A stretch of DNA of 13,710 bases from positions 1 to 13,710 of the forward strand of contig URPD01000052.1 in assembly GCA_900549645.1 (NCBI GenBank), read 5' to 3'. The notes under the pieces are model-generated. The model was given only the letters and a program-made list of their open reading frames with translations, had not been told where the DNA came from and did not search any database. Every line of letters begins with the position of its first letter. Position 1 is the stretch's first letter. The position numbers and the translations under genes were made by a program. Source of the stretch: an uncultured Eubacteriales bacterium (GTDB lineage Bacteria > Bacillota > Clostridia > Oscillospirales > Oscillospiraceae). Positions 1 through 6,044 of the stretch are shown here, piece by piece.

Positions 1-177
1 CCCGCCCGCTGTATACAGGCATACCGTACTGATCTGGCCTTTTACACCAACGGGCAGAGCGTATGCCTTACAGAACTGAAAGGGTATCAGGCCGCTGTCG
101 GCAAGCCAGTCATCCAGCCCCGCCGTCCAAACAGCCGTTTGGATAAGGTGCGCCATATGTTCAGTAAGATTCCTTGA
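1..177 (+). CDS. C-terminal fragment of a mobile-element accessory protein (5' end outside the window)
   Basis: Frame 1 is open from the first base to a TGA at 175-177, giving 58 residues of a protein that begins upstream of the window. The readable end contains Y-R-T-D-L-A-F-Y-T-N-G-Q, then L-T-E-L-K-G-Y-Q-A-A-V-G-K-P-V-I-Q-P-R-R, then a basic tail ending F-S-K-I-P. From memory this resembles the C-termini of accessory proteins (YodL/DUF4316-like) carried by Tn1549-type conjugative elements of gut Clostridia; no search was possible, so the family is tentative. No catalytic motif is visible. It sits next to other apparent element debris, which supports an ICE origin. The alternative is an ordinary hypothetical protein. 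Confidence 0.45.
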   Translation, partial: PARCIQAYRTDLAFYTNGQSVCLTELKGYQAAVGKPVIQPRRPNSRLDKVRHMFSKIP

Positions 178-199
178 TACGCCACAGCAAGGATGGTTA

Positions 200-228
200 T
201 TGCATTTCCCTGCCTTTCGTGGTAAAAT
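200..228 (+). promoter_or_regulatory. Candidate sigma-A promoter in the element remnant
   Basis: TTGCAT (200-205) and TAAAAT (223-228) are separated by exactly 17 bases, and a TG stands one base before the -10 box. Downstream lie a GTTATC/GATAAC inverted repeat (273-278 and 285-290) with a further GATAAC copy at 296-301, then a GAGG ribosome site before the ATG at 368. The promoter would transcribe the short broken ORFs and possibly the SRPBCC gene at 538. The assignment rests on sequence match only. Confidence 0.45.
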
Positions 229-367
229 GTAGTTGTAAACCACCAGAGAAAACAACAACCCTGCTACCCCCCGTTATCACCACCGATAACAATTTGATAA
301 CAGCCCATCGTATAGGGCTGGATAATATGGACACATCAAATAATCAAAAAAATGAGGTATCAAATTT

Positions 368-415
368 ATGAAGCAAAATCCGTTAAATATGATGCCCAAC
401 AACGAATTTGAATAA
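368..415 (+). pseudogene. 15-codon remnant of a mobile-element gene start
   Basis: An ATG at 368 follows a GAGG motif and opens a 15-residue peptide rich in Asn and Met (begins M-K-Q-N-P-L-N-M-M-P-N-N), then hits TAA at 413-415. The opening resembles, from memory, the N-terminus of small DUF6870-like proteins in Tn1549-like elements, which run on for about 90 residues. The sequence after the stop does not continue such a protein. I read it as the surviving 5' end of a gene cut by rearrangement, though a genuine short peptide cannot be excluded. Confidence 0.3.
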
Positions 416-516
416 TTTCAAATGCGTTAAAAAGCCTGTATTTATGCGGGATTGCGGAGCTTGTGATTGCCGTTGTCGTAATCATTGAGATTGCCAGAAC
501 GCCGATGCCTCTTTGA
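412..516 (+). pseudogene. Hydrophobic C-terminal scrap of an unidentified membrane protein
   Basis: Frame 1 is open from 412 to a TGA at 514-516 without a usable start codon. Its second half encodes a likely membrane helix (L-V-I-A-V-V-V-I-I-E-I-A) followed by R-T-P-M-P-L and the stop. It begins almost exactly where the 368-415 remnant ends, as expected for a deletion or recombination junction joining the head of one gene to the tail of another. The family is not recognised. It may be coincidental coding-like sequence. Confidence 0.25.
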
Positions 517-537
517 CAGAAACGGGGAATAGAAAAA

Positions 538-1059
538 ATGGTTATTCTTACAGAGCAGATAGAGATTCCGGCGCCCTATGAAAAAATGGAGGCATGGACT
601 GCTAACTTTGAGGAAGAGTTTGTGAAATGGAGTCCCTACCACATCGAATGCAATCTCTATGACGGGAACTATCGTGCAGGAAGCAAGATCCGCTTCCGCG
701 AGATCGTCATGGGGATGGACTACGATGTGACCGGCGCGATTACAGAATGCGAACAGGACGAAAACCACTTCCGCATAGTCTTCCAGAGCGACAAGAAGAC
801 AGCTTTTATTACCTTTGAGGGAAAGCGAACAGAGACAGGTTGCCATTTTTCTCATACAGAGGCTTTCGGCATGACCACGCCGGTAATCGGGGCGATTATG
901 AATTTCCTGATCTTCAAGGTGCTTTTCAGGAAAAAGGCAAACTGGCAGCTTATCCGGGATGATATGATTCTGGACAACAGATATTTAAGCGATATTCTGA
1001 CCGAGGGAAAATACCCGGAACGAATCCCTCTGGACAAGCTGCTGACCGGCGCGAAGTAA
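538..1059 (+). CDS. SRPBCC/START-like (polyketide cyclase superfamily) protein
   Basis: This 173-residue protein has the layout of single-domain SRPBCC (START-like, Bet v1-fold) proteins: an N-terminal strand (T-E-Q-I-E-I-P-A-P), an early helix with W-S-P-Y at about 31-34, and alternating strands such as G-S-K-I-R-F-R-E and F-R-I-V-F-Q-S. A C-terminal helix at roughly 116-140 would close the hydrophobic pocket. Such proteins bind or transform hydrophobic ligands; no ligand or reaction can be inferred here. There is no signal peptide, and the one hydrophobic stretch (about 118-131) fits the C-terminal helix better than a membrane span. The ATG at 538 follows a GGGGA ribosome site at about 524-528. 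The gene stands alone between mobile-element debris and a methyltransferase pseudogene. Its GC content is lower than that of genes to the right, suggesting it may have arrived with the element. Confidence 0.72.
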   Translation: MVILTEQIEIPAPYEKMEAWTANFEEEFVKWSPYHIECNLYDGNYRAGSKIRFREIVMGMDYDVTGAITECEQDENHFRIVFQSDKKTAFITFEGKRTETGCHFSHTEAFGMTTPVIGAIMNFLIFKVLFRKKANWQLIRDDMILDNRYLSDILTEGKYPERIPLDKLLTGAK

Positions 1060-1163
1060 CTGAAAGTGAGCGGTTATTCATGCCGCTTCAAATCGTCAGA
1101 AATGAAACTGTATTATTACGCTGGTGCACTTTATAATATGACATCTACTGGCTGGAAAACGGT

Positions 1164-1289
1164 ATGAAAGAAACTGCCGAAGAAATGACGACAGCTTTTT
1201 GCAGCTTTCGGCACAAACATTCTGATAGCTTCGTGTTTGAGCGACCGAACAGTCTTGCGCACGGCGCAAGATGGTGGAAGTTCATATAA
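1164..1289 (+). CDS. Possible 41-residue small protein or decayed gene tail
   Basis: The ATG at 1164 opens 41 codons ending TAA at 1287-1289. The product is soluble and aromatic-rich, with the tail F-E-R-P-N-S-L and A-R-W-W-K-F-I. The same frame is open upstream only as far as a TAA just before position 1140, so it could also be the C-terminal end of a longer lost gene. There is no strong ribosome site. Its end lies seven bases before the terminator stem at 1297, consistent with a transcript ending there. I do not recognise a family, and overlap with two inverted repeats makes a structured RNA or non-coding role possible. Confidence 0.22.
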   Translation: MKETAEEMTTAFCSFRHKHSDSFVFERPNSLAHGARWWKFI

Positions 1290-1296
1290 CAAAAAC

Positions 1297-1326
1297 CCAC
1301 AGCCGACTTTTGAAAGTCGGCTGTGG
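1297..1326 (+). terminator. Bidirectional rho-independent terminator
   Basis: A perfect 14-bp stem (1297-1310 with 1313-1326) begins CCACAGCCG and closes over a tiny loop. It is flanked by AAAAA at 1291-1295 and by TTTT at 1328-1331, so a U-tract is available in both directions. It would end transcription coming from the SRPBCC gene and isolate the methyltransferase pseudogene. Confidence 0.8.
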
Positions 1327-1488
1327 ATTTTCATCATCAAATATTAATTTTTCCTCATCCAGCGTGTTTATATTACCACATTTCCTGCAAAATTTCCAGA
1401 CTTGAAAATAACGGATTTTTATAGTAATAAGAATACGGCCGGCGGGCGGCGCGCTCGACTGCCGGTACAAACGAATAACAAGAAGAAT

Positions 1489-2361
1489 ATGGAAAATTTG
1501 ACGGCGAAAATAAGTTGCTTTGCGCGGGCGTATCATTACAAGACCAACGAGAGGCCGATATTCGGCGACAGCGCGGCCGCGGCGCTTCTGGGCGGCGACT
1601 ACGACGAGATCGCCGCGCACATAGCGCAGGGGATACGGTTCTTCGCGCCGGGCTTCACGGGGAGCGCCGACGATGCGCTCAAAATCGCAGTGGACGGCCA
1701 GCTGTCGCCGTCCGTGCTCGGCCGCAGCGCGTTTGCGGAGCAGTGCCTGACGAACGAAGTGCGTCTCGGATGCAGGCAGTATGTGCTGTTTGCGGCGGGG
1801 TACGACACCTTCGCTCTCCGTGCGCCGGTGCAGGGACTGCGCGTTTACTAGCTGGATCAGCCGGAGCTGATCGCGGACAAGAAGCGGCGCATAGAGCGAA
1901 GCGGCATTGAGGAAAAAGCGGCGGTGGAGTATGTCCCGTGCGACTTGGCCGACGCGGGGTAGACAACTCTTCTGCGCGGCGCGGGCTTTAGACCGGGGAA
2001 CAAGTCCTTCGGAAGCCTGCTCGGCCTCAGCTATTATCTGGACAGCGAATCTTTCCGCGTCTTTCTCCGGTCGATCTCCGACCTGTGGTCGGACGGTTCC
2101 GCGATATGCTTCGACTACCAGACGATGGACGGCTCAGGCGAGACGCGCAGAAACGAACAGCTCGCGGGCGCGTCGGGGGAGAGCACGAAGGCGAAATACA
2201 CCGCCGCCGGGATGGAGAAAATGCTGGCCGACTGCGGCTTCCTCATCTATGAACAGCTCGACGATGAGGAGATGACGAAGCGGTATTTCGCGCCGTGCCG
2301 GGGCGATATGCGCGCGCCGAAGGGCGTGAACTATGTTCTGGCGGTGAAAAAGCGGGTGTGA
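1489..2361 (+). pseudogene. PPM-family SAM-dependent methyltransferase broken by two in-frame TAG codons
   Basis: Read through, the frame encodes about 290 residues matching class I SAM methyltransferases of the PPM/leucine carboxyl methyltransferase family (TIGR00027-like). The start M-E-N-L-T-A-K is typical. The SAM-binding loop is Q-Y-V-L-F-A-A-G-Y-D-T-F-A-L-R (97-111), followed by L-D-Q-P-E and later G-L-S-Y-Y-L and C-F-D-Y. Two TAG codons interrupt it: codon 121 (1849-1851), where relatives have Glu before L-D-Q-P-E, and codon 158 (1960-1962), where Trp is usual. Each is one substitution from the expected sense codon (GAG, TGG). No frameshift is seen across 873 bases, so decay looks recent. 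The ATG at 1489 is preferred over an upstream TTG at 1402 because the homologous N-terminus begins there, after an AAGAAG purine stretch. Truncation at codon 121 would remove the second half of the fold. Confidence 0.8.
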
Positions 2362-2488
2362 CACCACAAAACCTCCCGAAAGCCCCTGAAAAACGACGAT
2401 TTACGAGTTCTTAACAGATAATTATGTACAATTTTCGGGGAAGCAATATGGTCAAATCAACGAAAATGAAAAAAATAACGAGAAGGGC

Positions 2489-2517
2489 TTTACAAAAGCG
2501 TGGCATGTTGATATGAT
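2489..2517 (+). promoter_or_regulatory. Sigma-A promoter of the transketolase-ilvD operon
   Basis: TTTACA (2489-2494) and TATGAT (2512-2517) are 17 bases apart, a near-consensus housekeeping promoter. It predicts a start of transcription near 2524 and a leader of about 37 bases before the ATG at 2561, too short for a riboswitch or attenuator. A GGAGG ribosome site lies at 2546-2550. No long operator-like palindrome is evident, so strong, weakly regulated expression is plausible, although a five-base ATGTT/AACAT pair brackets the -10 box. Confidence 0.75.
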
Positions 2518-2560
2518 TTAAACATCCTACATAGGGCATACTAACGGAGGTGCAAATATA

Positions 2561-3379
2561 ATGACTGTTGATGAACTATCCCGCATGGCTAACCGGCTGC
2601 GTCTTGACGTGGTTGAGACCGTGCATGACGCTGGGGACGGACATCCCGGCCCCTGCATGTCCATAGCGGACATCATGTCCGTTCTGTTCTTTAACGAGCT
2701 GAGACTCGACCCCAAGAATCCGCATTGGAACGAAAGAGACCGCTTCGTCCTCTCCAAGGGACATGCCTGCCCCATCCTGTATGCTGCGCTTGCACGCAGA
2801 GGCTATTTCCCGCTGGAGGAGCTGAAGGGGCTTCGTTCTCTCGGCAGCTTCCTTCAGGGACATCCTGATATGAACAAGATCCCCGGTGTCGACACCGTTT
2901 CCGGCTCCCTCGGCAACGGCGTGGCGATCGGCCTCGGCATGGCGCTTGGCTGCCGTATGCAGGGCATCGACAACAACGTTTTCGTCATCGTCGGCGACGG
3001 TGAGGAAGAGGAAGGCATCATCTGGGAGGCCGCTATGGCAGCCGCAAAGCTCAAGGCGGGCAACCTCATAGTCTTTGCCGACCTGAACAACCACCAGTCC
3101 GGCGGCAAGGTCACGGAGCTTTCCAGCCTTTACCCCGTGCAGGACAAGTGGGAAGCCTTCCACTGGCACGTTCAGAGCATCGACGGACACGACATAAACG
3201 CCATTCTTGCCGCCATCGAGGAAGCGAAGAAGGTCACCGACCGCCCGTCCCTCATCGCCTGCAAGACCGTAAAGGGCAAGGGCATCCCCTACATGGAGGA
3301 CAACAACGCGTGGCATAAGAAGGTCCCCACAGACGAAGAAGTAGAGATTGCCAGAGAAGCTCTCCGGGACAAAATGTGA
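2561..3379 (+). CDS. Transketolase-like subunit, N-terminal (TPP-binding) half
   Basis: This 272-residue protein is the thiamine-diphosphate-binding half of a split transketolase. Visible motifs are G-H-P-G (His28), S-K-G-H-A (His68), G-H-P-D (His101), G-S-L-G-N-G (115-120), and the metal/TPP signature G-D-G-E at 145-148 followed by D-L-N-N (174-177). Length and motif order match split N-subunits, which need a separate C-subunit; that gene starts 11 bases downstream. Transketolases move a two-carbon ketol unit between sugar phosphates in the cytoplasm, but split enzymes in accessory operons can be specialised (for example apulose-4-phosphate and sulfoquinovose transketolases). Association with ilvD and a ketoacid reductase, rather than pentose-phosphate genes, suggests a dedicated substrate here. 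The start is fixed by GGAGG at 2546-2550. Confidence 0.9.
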   Translation: MTVDELSRMANRLRLDVVETVHDAGDGHPGPCMSIADIMSVLFFNELRLDPKNPHWNERDRFVLSKGHACPILYAALARRGYFPLEELKGLRSLGSFLQGHPDMNKIPGVDTVSGSLGNGVAIGLGMALGCRMQGIDNNVFVIVGDGEEEEGIIWEAAMAAAKLKAGNLIVFADLNNHQSGGKVTELSSLYPVQDKWEAFHWHVQSIDGHDINAILAAIEEAKKVTDRPSLIACKTVKGKGIPYMEDNNAWHKKVPTDEEVEIAREALRDKM

Positions 3380-3390
3380 GGTGCTGAAGA

Positions 3391-4341
3391 ATGAATACTA
3401 AGAGTACAAGAGAAGCCGCTATGCGGGCCATCACCGAGCTTGCCCGCGAGGATGACAAAATAGTCCTTATCTCCCCGGACGCGGTTGCGGCCGCGAGAGC
3501 CACCAAGTTCAGGGAAGAGTTCCCCGACAGAGTTATCGAAGTCGGCATTGCCGAGCAGGACGCGGTCGATATCGCCGCCGGCCTTGCTACCACCGGCATG
3601 AAGCCCGTCGTCGTCTCCTATGCTGGCTTCCTCACGATGAGAGCCTGCGAGATGATCCGTACCTTTGTCGCTTACCCCGGCCTCAACGTCAAGCTCATCG
3701 GCCTCAACGGCGGTATGCTCGGCGGCGAGCGCGAGGGCGTTACCCACCAGTTCTATGAAGACGTCGGCATCCTGCGCAGTATGCCCGGCGTGAAGATACT
3801 CTGCCCGGCGGATGCACAGCAGGCATACCATGCCGCGGCGGCAATGATGAAGCTCGACGGCCCCGCCTACCTGCGTCTCGGCAGCGGCAGAGAGCCTGAG
3901 GTGTTCCCGGAGGGAACCCCGTACGAGTTCGGCAAGATCCGCGAAGTCCTGCGCTACGGCGACGACGTCGCTATCTTCGCCAGCGGCTTTATTATGAACC
4001 GCGCCATCGAGGCGGCGGAGCAGCTCAAGGCCGAGGGCGTGAACGCCACCGTCATCGACGTTTCCACCATCAAGCCCCTCGACAGCAAGGGCGTTGCTGA
4101 AGTCCTCAGCCGCACCAACTGCGCTGTCGCGGTCGAAGACCACAACTTCTATGGCGGCATGTCCAGCGCCATCTGCGAGGTCGCATGCCACTATCATCCG
4201 TGCCGCGTCCTGCGCCTCGGCCTCAGAGACGTCTATGCCCGCAGCGGCAAGGCGGCAGAGCTGCTTGACGCTTACGGTCTCGCCGTCTCCGACATCGTTG
4301 TCGCGGCGAAGGAAGCCGCAGCAGGGAAGGAGAAAGCCTGA
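3391..4341 (+). CDS. Transketolase-like subunit, C-terminal half
   Basis: This 316-residue protein supplies the pyrimidine-binding and C-terminal domains that pair with the preceding subunit. Motifs are T-R-E-A at the N-terminus, V-G-I-A-E-Q-D with the conserved catalytic Glu, S-Y-A-G-F-L and R-A-C-E-M-I-R, T-H-Q-F-Y-E-D before M-P-G-V, the Y-L-R-L-G strand, and the C-terminal V-I-D-V-S-T-I-K-P-L-D. Where many transketolases read G-E-D-G before the T/S-H-Q, this one reads G-E-R-E-G, so the Asp that contacts the substrate C2 hydroxyl appears replaced by Glu. A GAGGTG ribosome site overlaps the end of the upstream gene, implying coupled translation and 1:1 subunits. Its stop overlaps the next start (TGATG). 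DXS and E1 subunits were considered, but the motifs fit split transketolase better. Confidence 0.88.
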   Translation: MNTKSTREAAMRAITELAREDDKIVLISPDAVAAARATKFREEFPDRVIEVGIAEQDAVDIAAGLATTGMKPVVVSYAGFLTMRACEMIRTFVAYPGLNVKLIGLNGGMLGGEREGVTHQFYEDVGILRSMPGVKILCPADAQQAYHAAAAMMKLDGPAYLRLGSGREPEVFPEGTPYEFGKIREVLRYGDDVAIFASGFIMNRAIEAAEQLKAEGVNATVIDVSTIKPLDSKGVAEVLSRTNCAVAVEDHNFYGGMSSAICEVACHYHPCRVLRLGLRDVYARSGKAAELLDAYGLAVSDIVVAAKEAAAGKEKA

Positions 4342-6026
4342 TGCTCAACAGCGAAAAGATATACACCGGCGTAGAGCACGCCGACGCAAGATCCCTCCTG
4401 TACGCCACCGGCCATCTTCAGGAGAATATCGGCAAAAAGCCCCTTATAGGCGTTGTGAACACCTTCAATGAGATCGTTCCGGGTCACTTCCACCTGCGCG
4501 GCATCGCCGACGCGGCGAAGCAGGGCGTTCTCATGGCGGGCGGCATCCCCGTGGAGTTCCCGACCATCGCCATCTGCGACGGCATCACCATGGCTCACAA
4601 GGGCATGATGTACCCGCTGCCCAGCCGCGAGCTTATCGCCGATAGCATCGAGTCCATGACCATGGCGCATGGCCTTGACGGTCTGGTTCTCGTCGTGAGC
4701 TGTGACAAGACCGTCCCCGGCGCTATCATGGCCGCGGCCAGAATGAACATCCCCGCCGTCGTCATCAGCGGCGGCCCCATGCCCACCGGCCACTACAAGG
4801 GCGACGTGTCCGATTACAGCGCCTGCATTGAGACCGTCGGCAAGGTTCGCAACGGCGACATGACCGAGGCCGAGCAGGAGGAGCTGACCCAGCACTGCTG
4901 CCCCGGCTGCGGCTCCTGCTCCGGTATGTTCACCGCAAACTCCATGAACTGCCTCGCCGAAGCGCTCGGCATCGCCCTGCCCGGCAACGGCACTATCCCC
5001 TCCTACTACGGCGAGCGCCTTGCGCTTGCAAAGCGCGCCGGTATGAACGCCGTCAGACAGGTCATCGAGAACGTGCGCCCCAGAGACATCATCACTGAGA
5101 AAGCGCTCGAAAACGCGATCCGCGTCGACATGGCGATCGCAGGCTCCACCAACACCACTCTGCACCTGCCCGCAATCGCAAACGAGCTTGGCATAAGCCT
5201 GCCGCTCAAGAAGTTTGACGAGATCAGCCTCCAGACCCCGAACCTCTGCAAGATCAGCCCGAACGGACACCACCACATGGACGATCTGTACCGCGCGGGC
5301 GGCATATACGCGGTGATGAGCGAGCTGAACAAGGCAAACCTCATCCACACCGACTGCCTCACCGTCAGCGGCAAGACCGTCGGCGAGCAGCTTGAGGGCT
5401 GCAGCGTCAAGGATTATAGCGTCATCCACCATATCGAGGAGCCGTACAGCAAGCACGGCGGCCTCGCGGTGCTCTACGGCAACCTCGCCCCTCAGGGCTG
5501 TGTTGTCAAGGCGGCCGCCGTGTGCGACGCGATGATGAAGCACACCGGCAGAGCGAGAGTGTTCTGGTACATGGAAGAGGCCGCACAGGCCATTCTGGAC
5601 GGCAAGATCGTACCGGGCGACATGGTTGTCATCAAGTACGAAGGTCCGAAGGGCGGTCCCGGTATGCGTGAAATGCTCTCCCCGACCGCGGCCATCGTCG
5701 GCAAGGGTCTCGGCGAAACTGTCTCCCTGCTGACCGACGGACGCTTCTCCGGCGCAACCCGCGGCGCGGCCATCGGCCACGTCTCCCCGGAGGCCATGGA
5801 GGGCGGCGTGTTCTCCGTCATCGAGGACGGCGACACCATTACCGTTGACATCCCCAACCGTACCATCAACCTGAACGTGGATCAGGCCGAGATAGACAGA
5901 CGTATCGCCGAGTGGAAGAGACCTCCGCTCAAGGTCAAGTCCGGCTACCTCGTGAAGTACTGCAACAGCGTTTCCTCCGCGGCTTCCGGCGCAGTTACCA
6001 CGAAGTTCTGCGAAGGCGCATTCTGA
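4341..6026 (+). CDS. ilvD: Dihydroxy-acid dehydratase (IlvD/Edd family)
   Basis: The 561-residue product is a full-length IlvD/Edd dehydratase, which removes water from a 2,3-dihydroxy acid to give a 2-keto acid using an Fe-S cluster and Mg2+. Landmarks are V-P-G-H (47-50), C-D-G with Asp80, S-C-D-K-T with cluster Cys121 and the Lys123 that is carbamylated in relatives, C-G-S-C-S-G-M-F with Cys193, H-M-D-D-L-Y-R-A-G-G (312-321), G-G-L-A-V-L-Y-G-N (373-381), and T-D-G-R-F-S-G with catalytic Ser470. Thr41 replaces the third Cys of plant-type [2Fe-2S] enzymes, so it resembles the E. coli oxygen-sensitive [4Fe-4S] class. Close IlvD similarity favours a branched-chain-type substrate, but sugar-acid dehydratases share this family and no other ilv gene is present. 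AAGGAG at 4327-4332 sets the start, which overlaps the preceding stop by one base. Confidence 0.9.
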   Translation: MLNSEKIYTGVEHADARSLLYATGHLQENIGKKPLIGVVNTFNEIVPGHFHLRGIADAAKQGVLMAGGIPVEFPTIAICDGITMAHKGMMYPLPSRELIADSIESMTMAHGLDGLVLVVSCDKTVPGAIMAAARMNIPAVVISGGPMPTGHYKGDVSDYSACIETVGKVRNGDMTEAEQEELTQHCCPGCGSCSGMFTANSMNCLAEALGIALPGNGTIPSYYGERLALAKRAGMNAVRQVIENVRPRDIITEKALENAIRVDMAIAGSTNTTLHLPAIANELGISLPLKKFDEISLQTPNLCKISPNGHHHMDDLYRAGGIYAVMSELNKANLIHTDCLTVSGKTVGEQLEGCSVKDYSVIHHIEEPYSKHGGLAVLYGNLAPQGCVVKAAAVCDAMMKHTGRARVFWYMEEAAQAILDGKIVPGDMVVIKYEGPKGGPGMREMLSPTAAIVGKGLGETVSLLTDGRFSGATRGAAIGHVSPEAMEGGVFSVIEDGDTITVDIPNRTINLNVDQAEIDRRIAEWKRPPLKVKSGYLVKYCNSVSSAASGAVTTKFCEGAF

Positions 6027-6044
6027 TTAAGGAGATAAAATAAA

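Larger units (their letters stand above)
1060..1488. other. Hairpin-rich intergenic region
   Basis: This 429-base gap holds no convincing conserved gene. It contains three inverted repeats in a row: TGCCGAA (1175-1181) with TTCGGCA (1207-1213), CTTGCGC (1254-1260) with GCGCAAG (1264-1270), and the strong terminator hairpin at 1297-1326. A 41-codon ORF at 1164-1289 spans the first two. After the terminator the sequence is AT-rich up to about 1430, including TTGAAA (1402-1407) and TAATAA (1425-1430) at 17-base spacing, a weak promoter candidate for the methyltransferase pseudogene. Confidence 0.5.

Noticed and set aside
302..319. AGCCC/GGGCT small inverted repeat in the left flank
   Set aside because: A five-base stem with an eight-base loop and no T-tract is too weak to call a terminator or operator.
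174..371. 65-codon plus-strand frame starting TTG at 174, whose stop overlaps the ATG at 368
   Set aside because: The TTG start overlaps the preceding gene's stop, there is no ribosome site, and the peptide is unlike any family I know. The ATGA overlap is intriguing, but a promoter-like sequence at 200-228 lies inside the frame.
3289..4197. Minus-strand frame (302 codons) opposite the transketolase C-subunit
   Set aside because: It is a mirror frame of a gene with clear motifs and has no initiation signal or domain.
2561..4341. Reading the first two operon genes as a DXS (deoxyxylulose-5-phosphate synthase) or a 2-oxoacid dehydrogenase E1
   Set aside because: The split into 272 and 316 residues, the G-H-P-G, S-K-G-H-A and G-D-G-E motifs, and the V-G-I-A-E-Q-D motif fit split transketolase better. 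No lipoyl, E2 or isoprenoid genes are nearby.
4272..5780. Long minus-strand open frame (502 codons) opposite ilvD
   Set aside because: It lies antisense to the well-supported ilvD and neighbouring genes and has His/Asp/Ala/Val-heavy composition typical of a mirror frame in GC-rich codon-biased DNA. No ribosome site or domain is recognisable.
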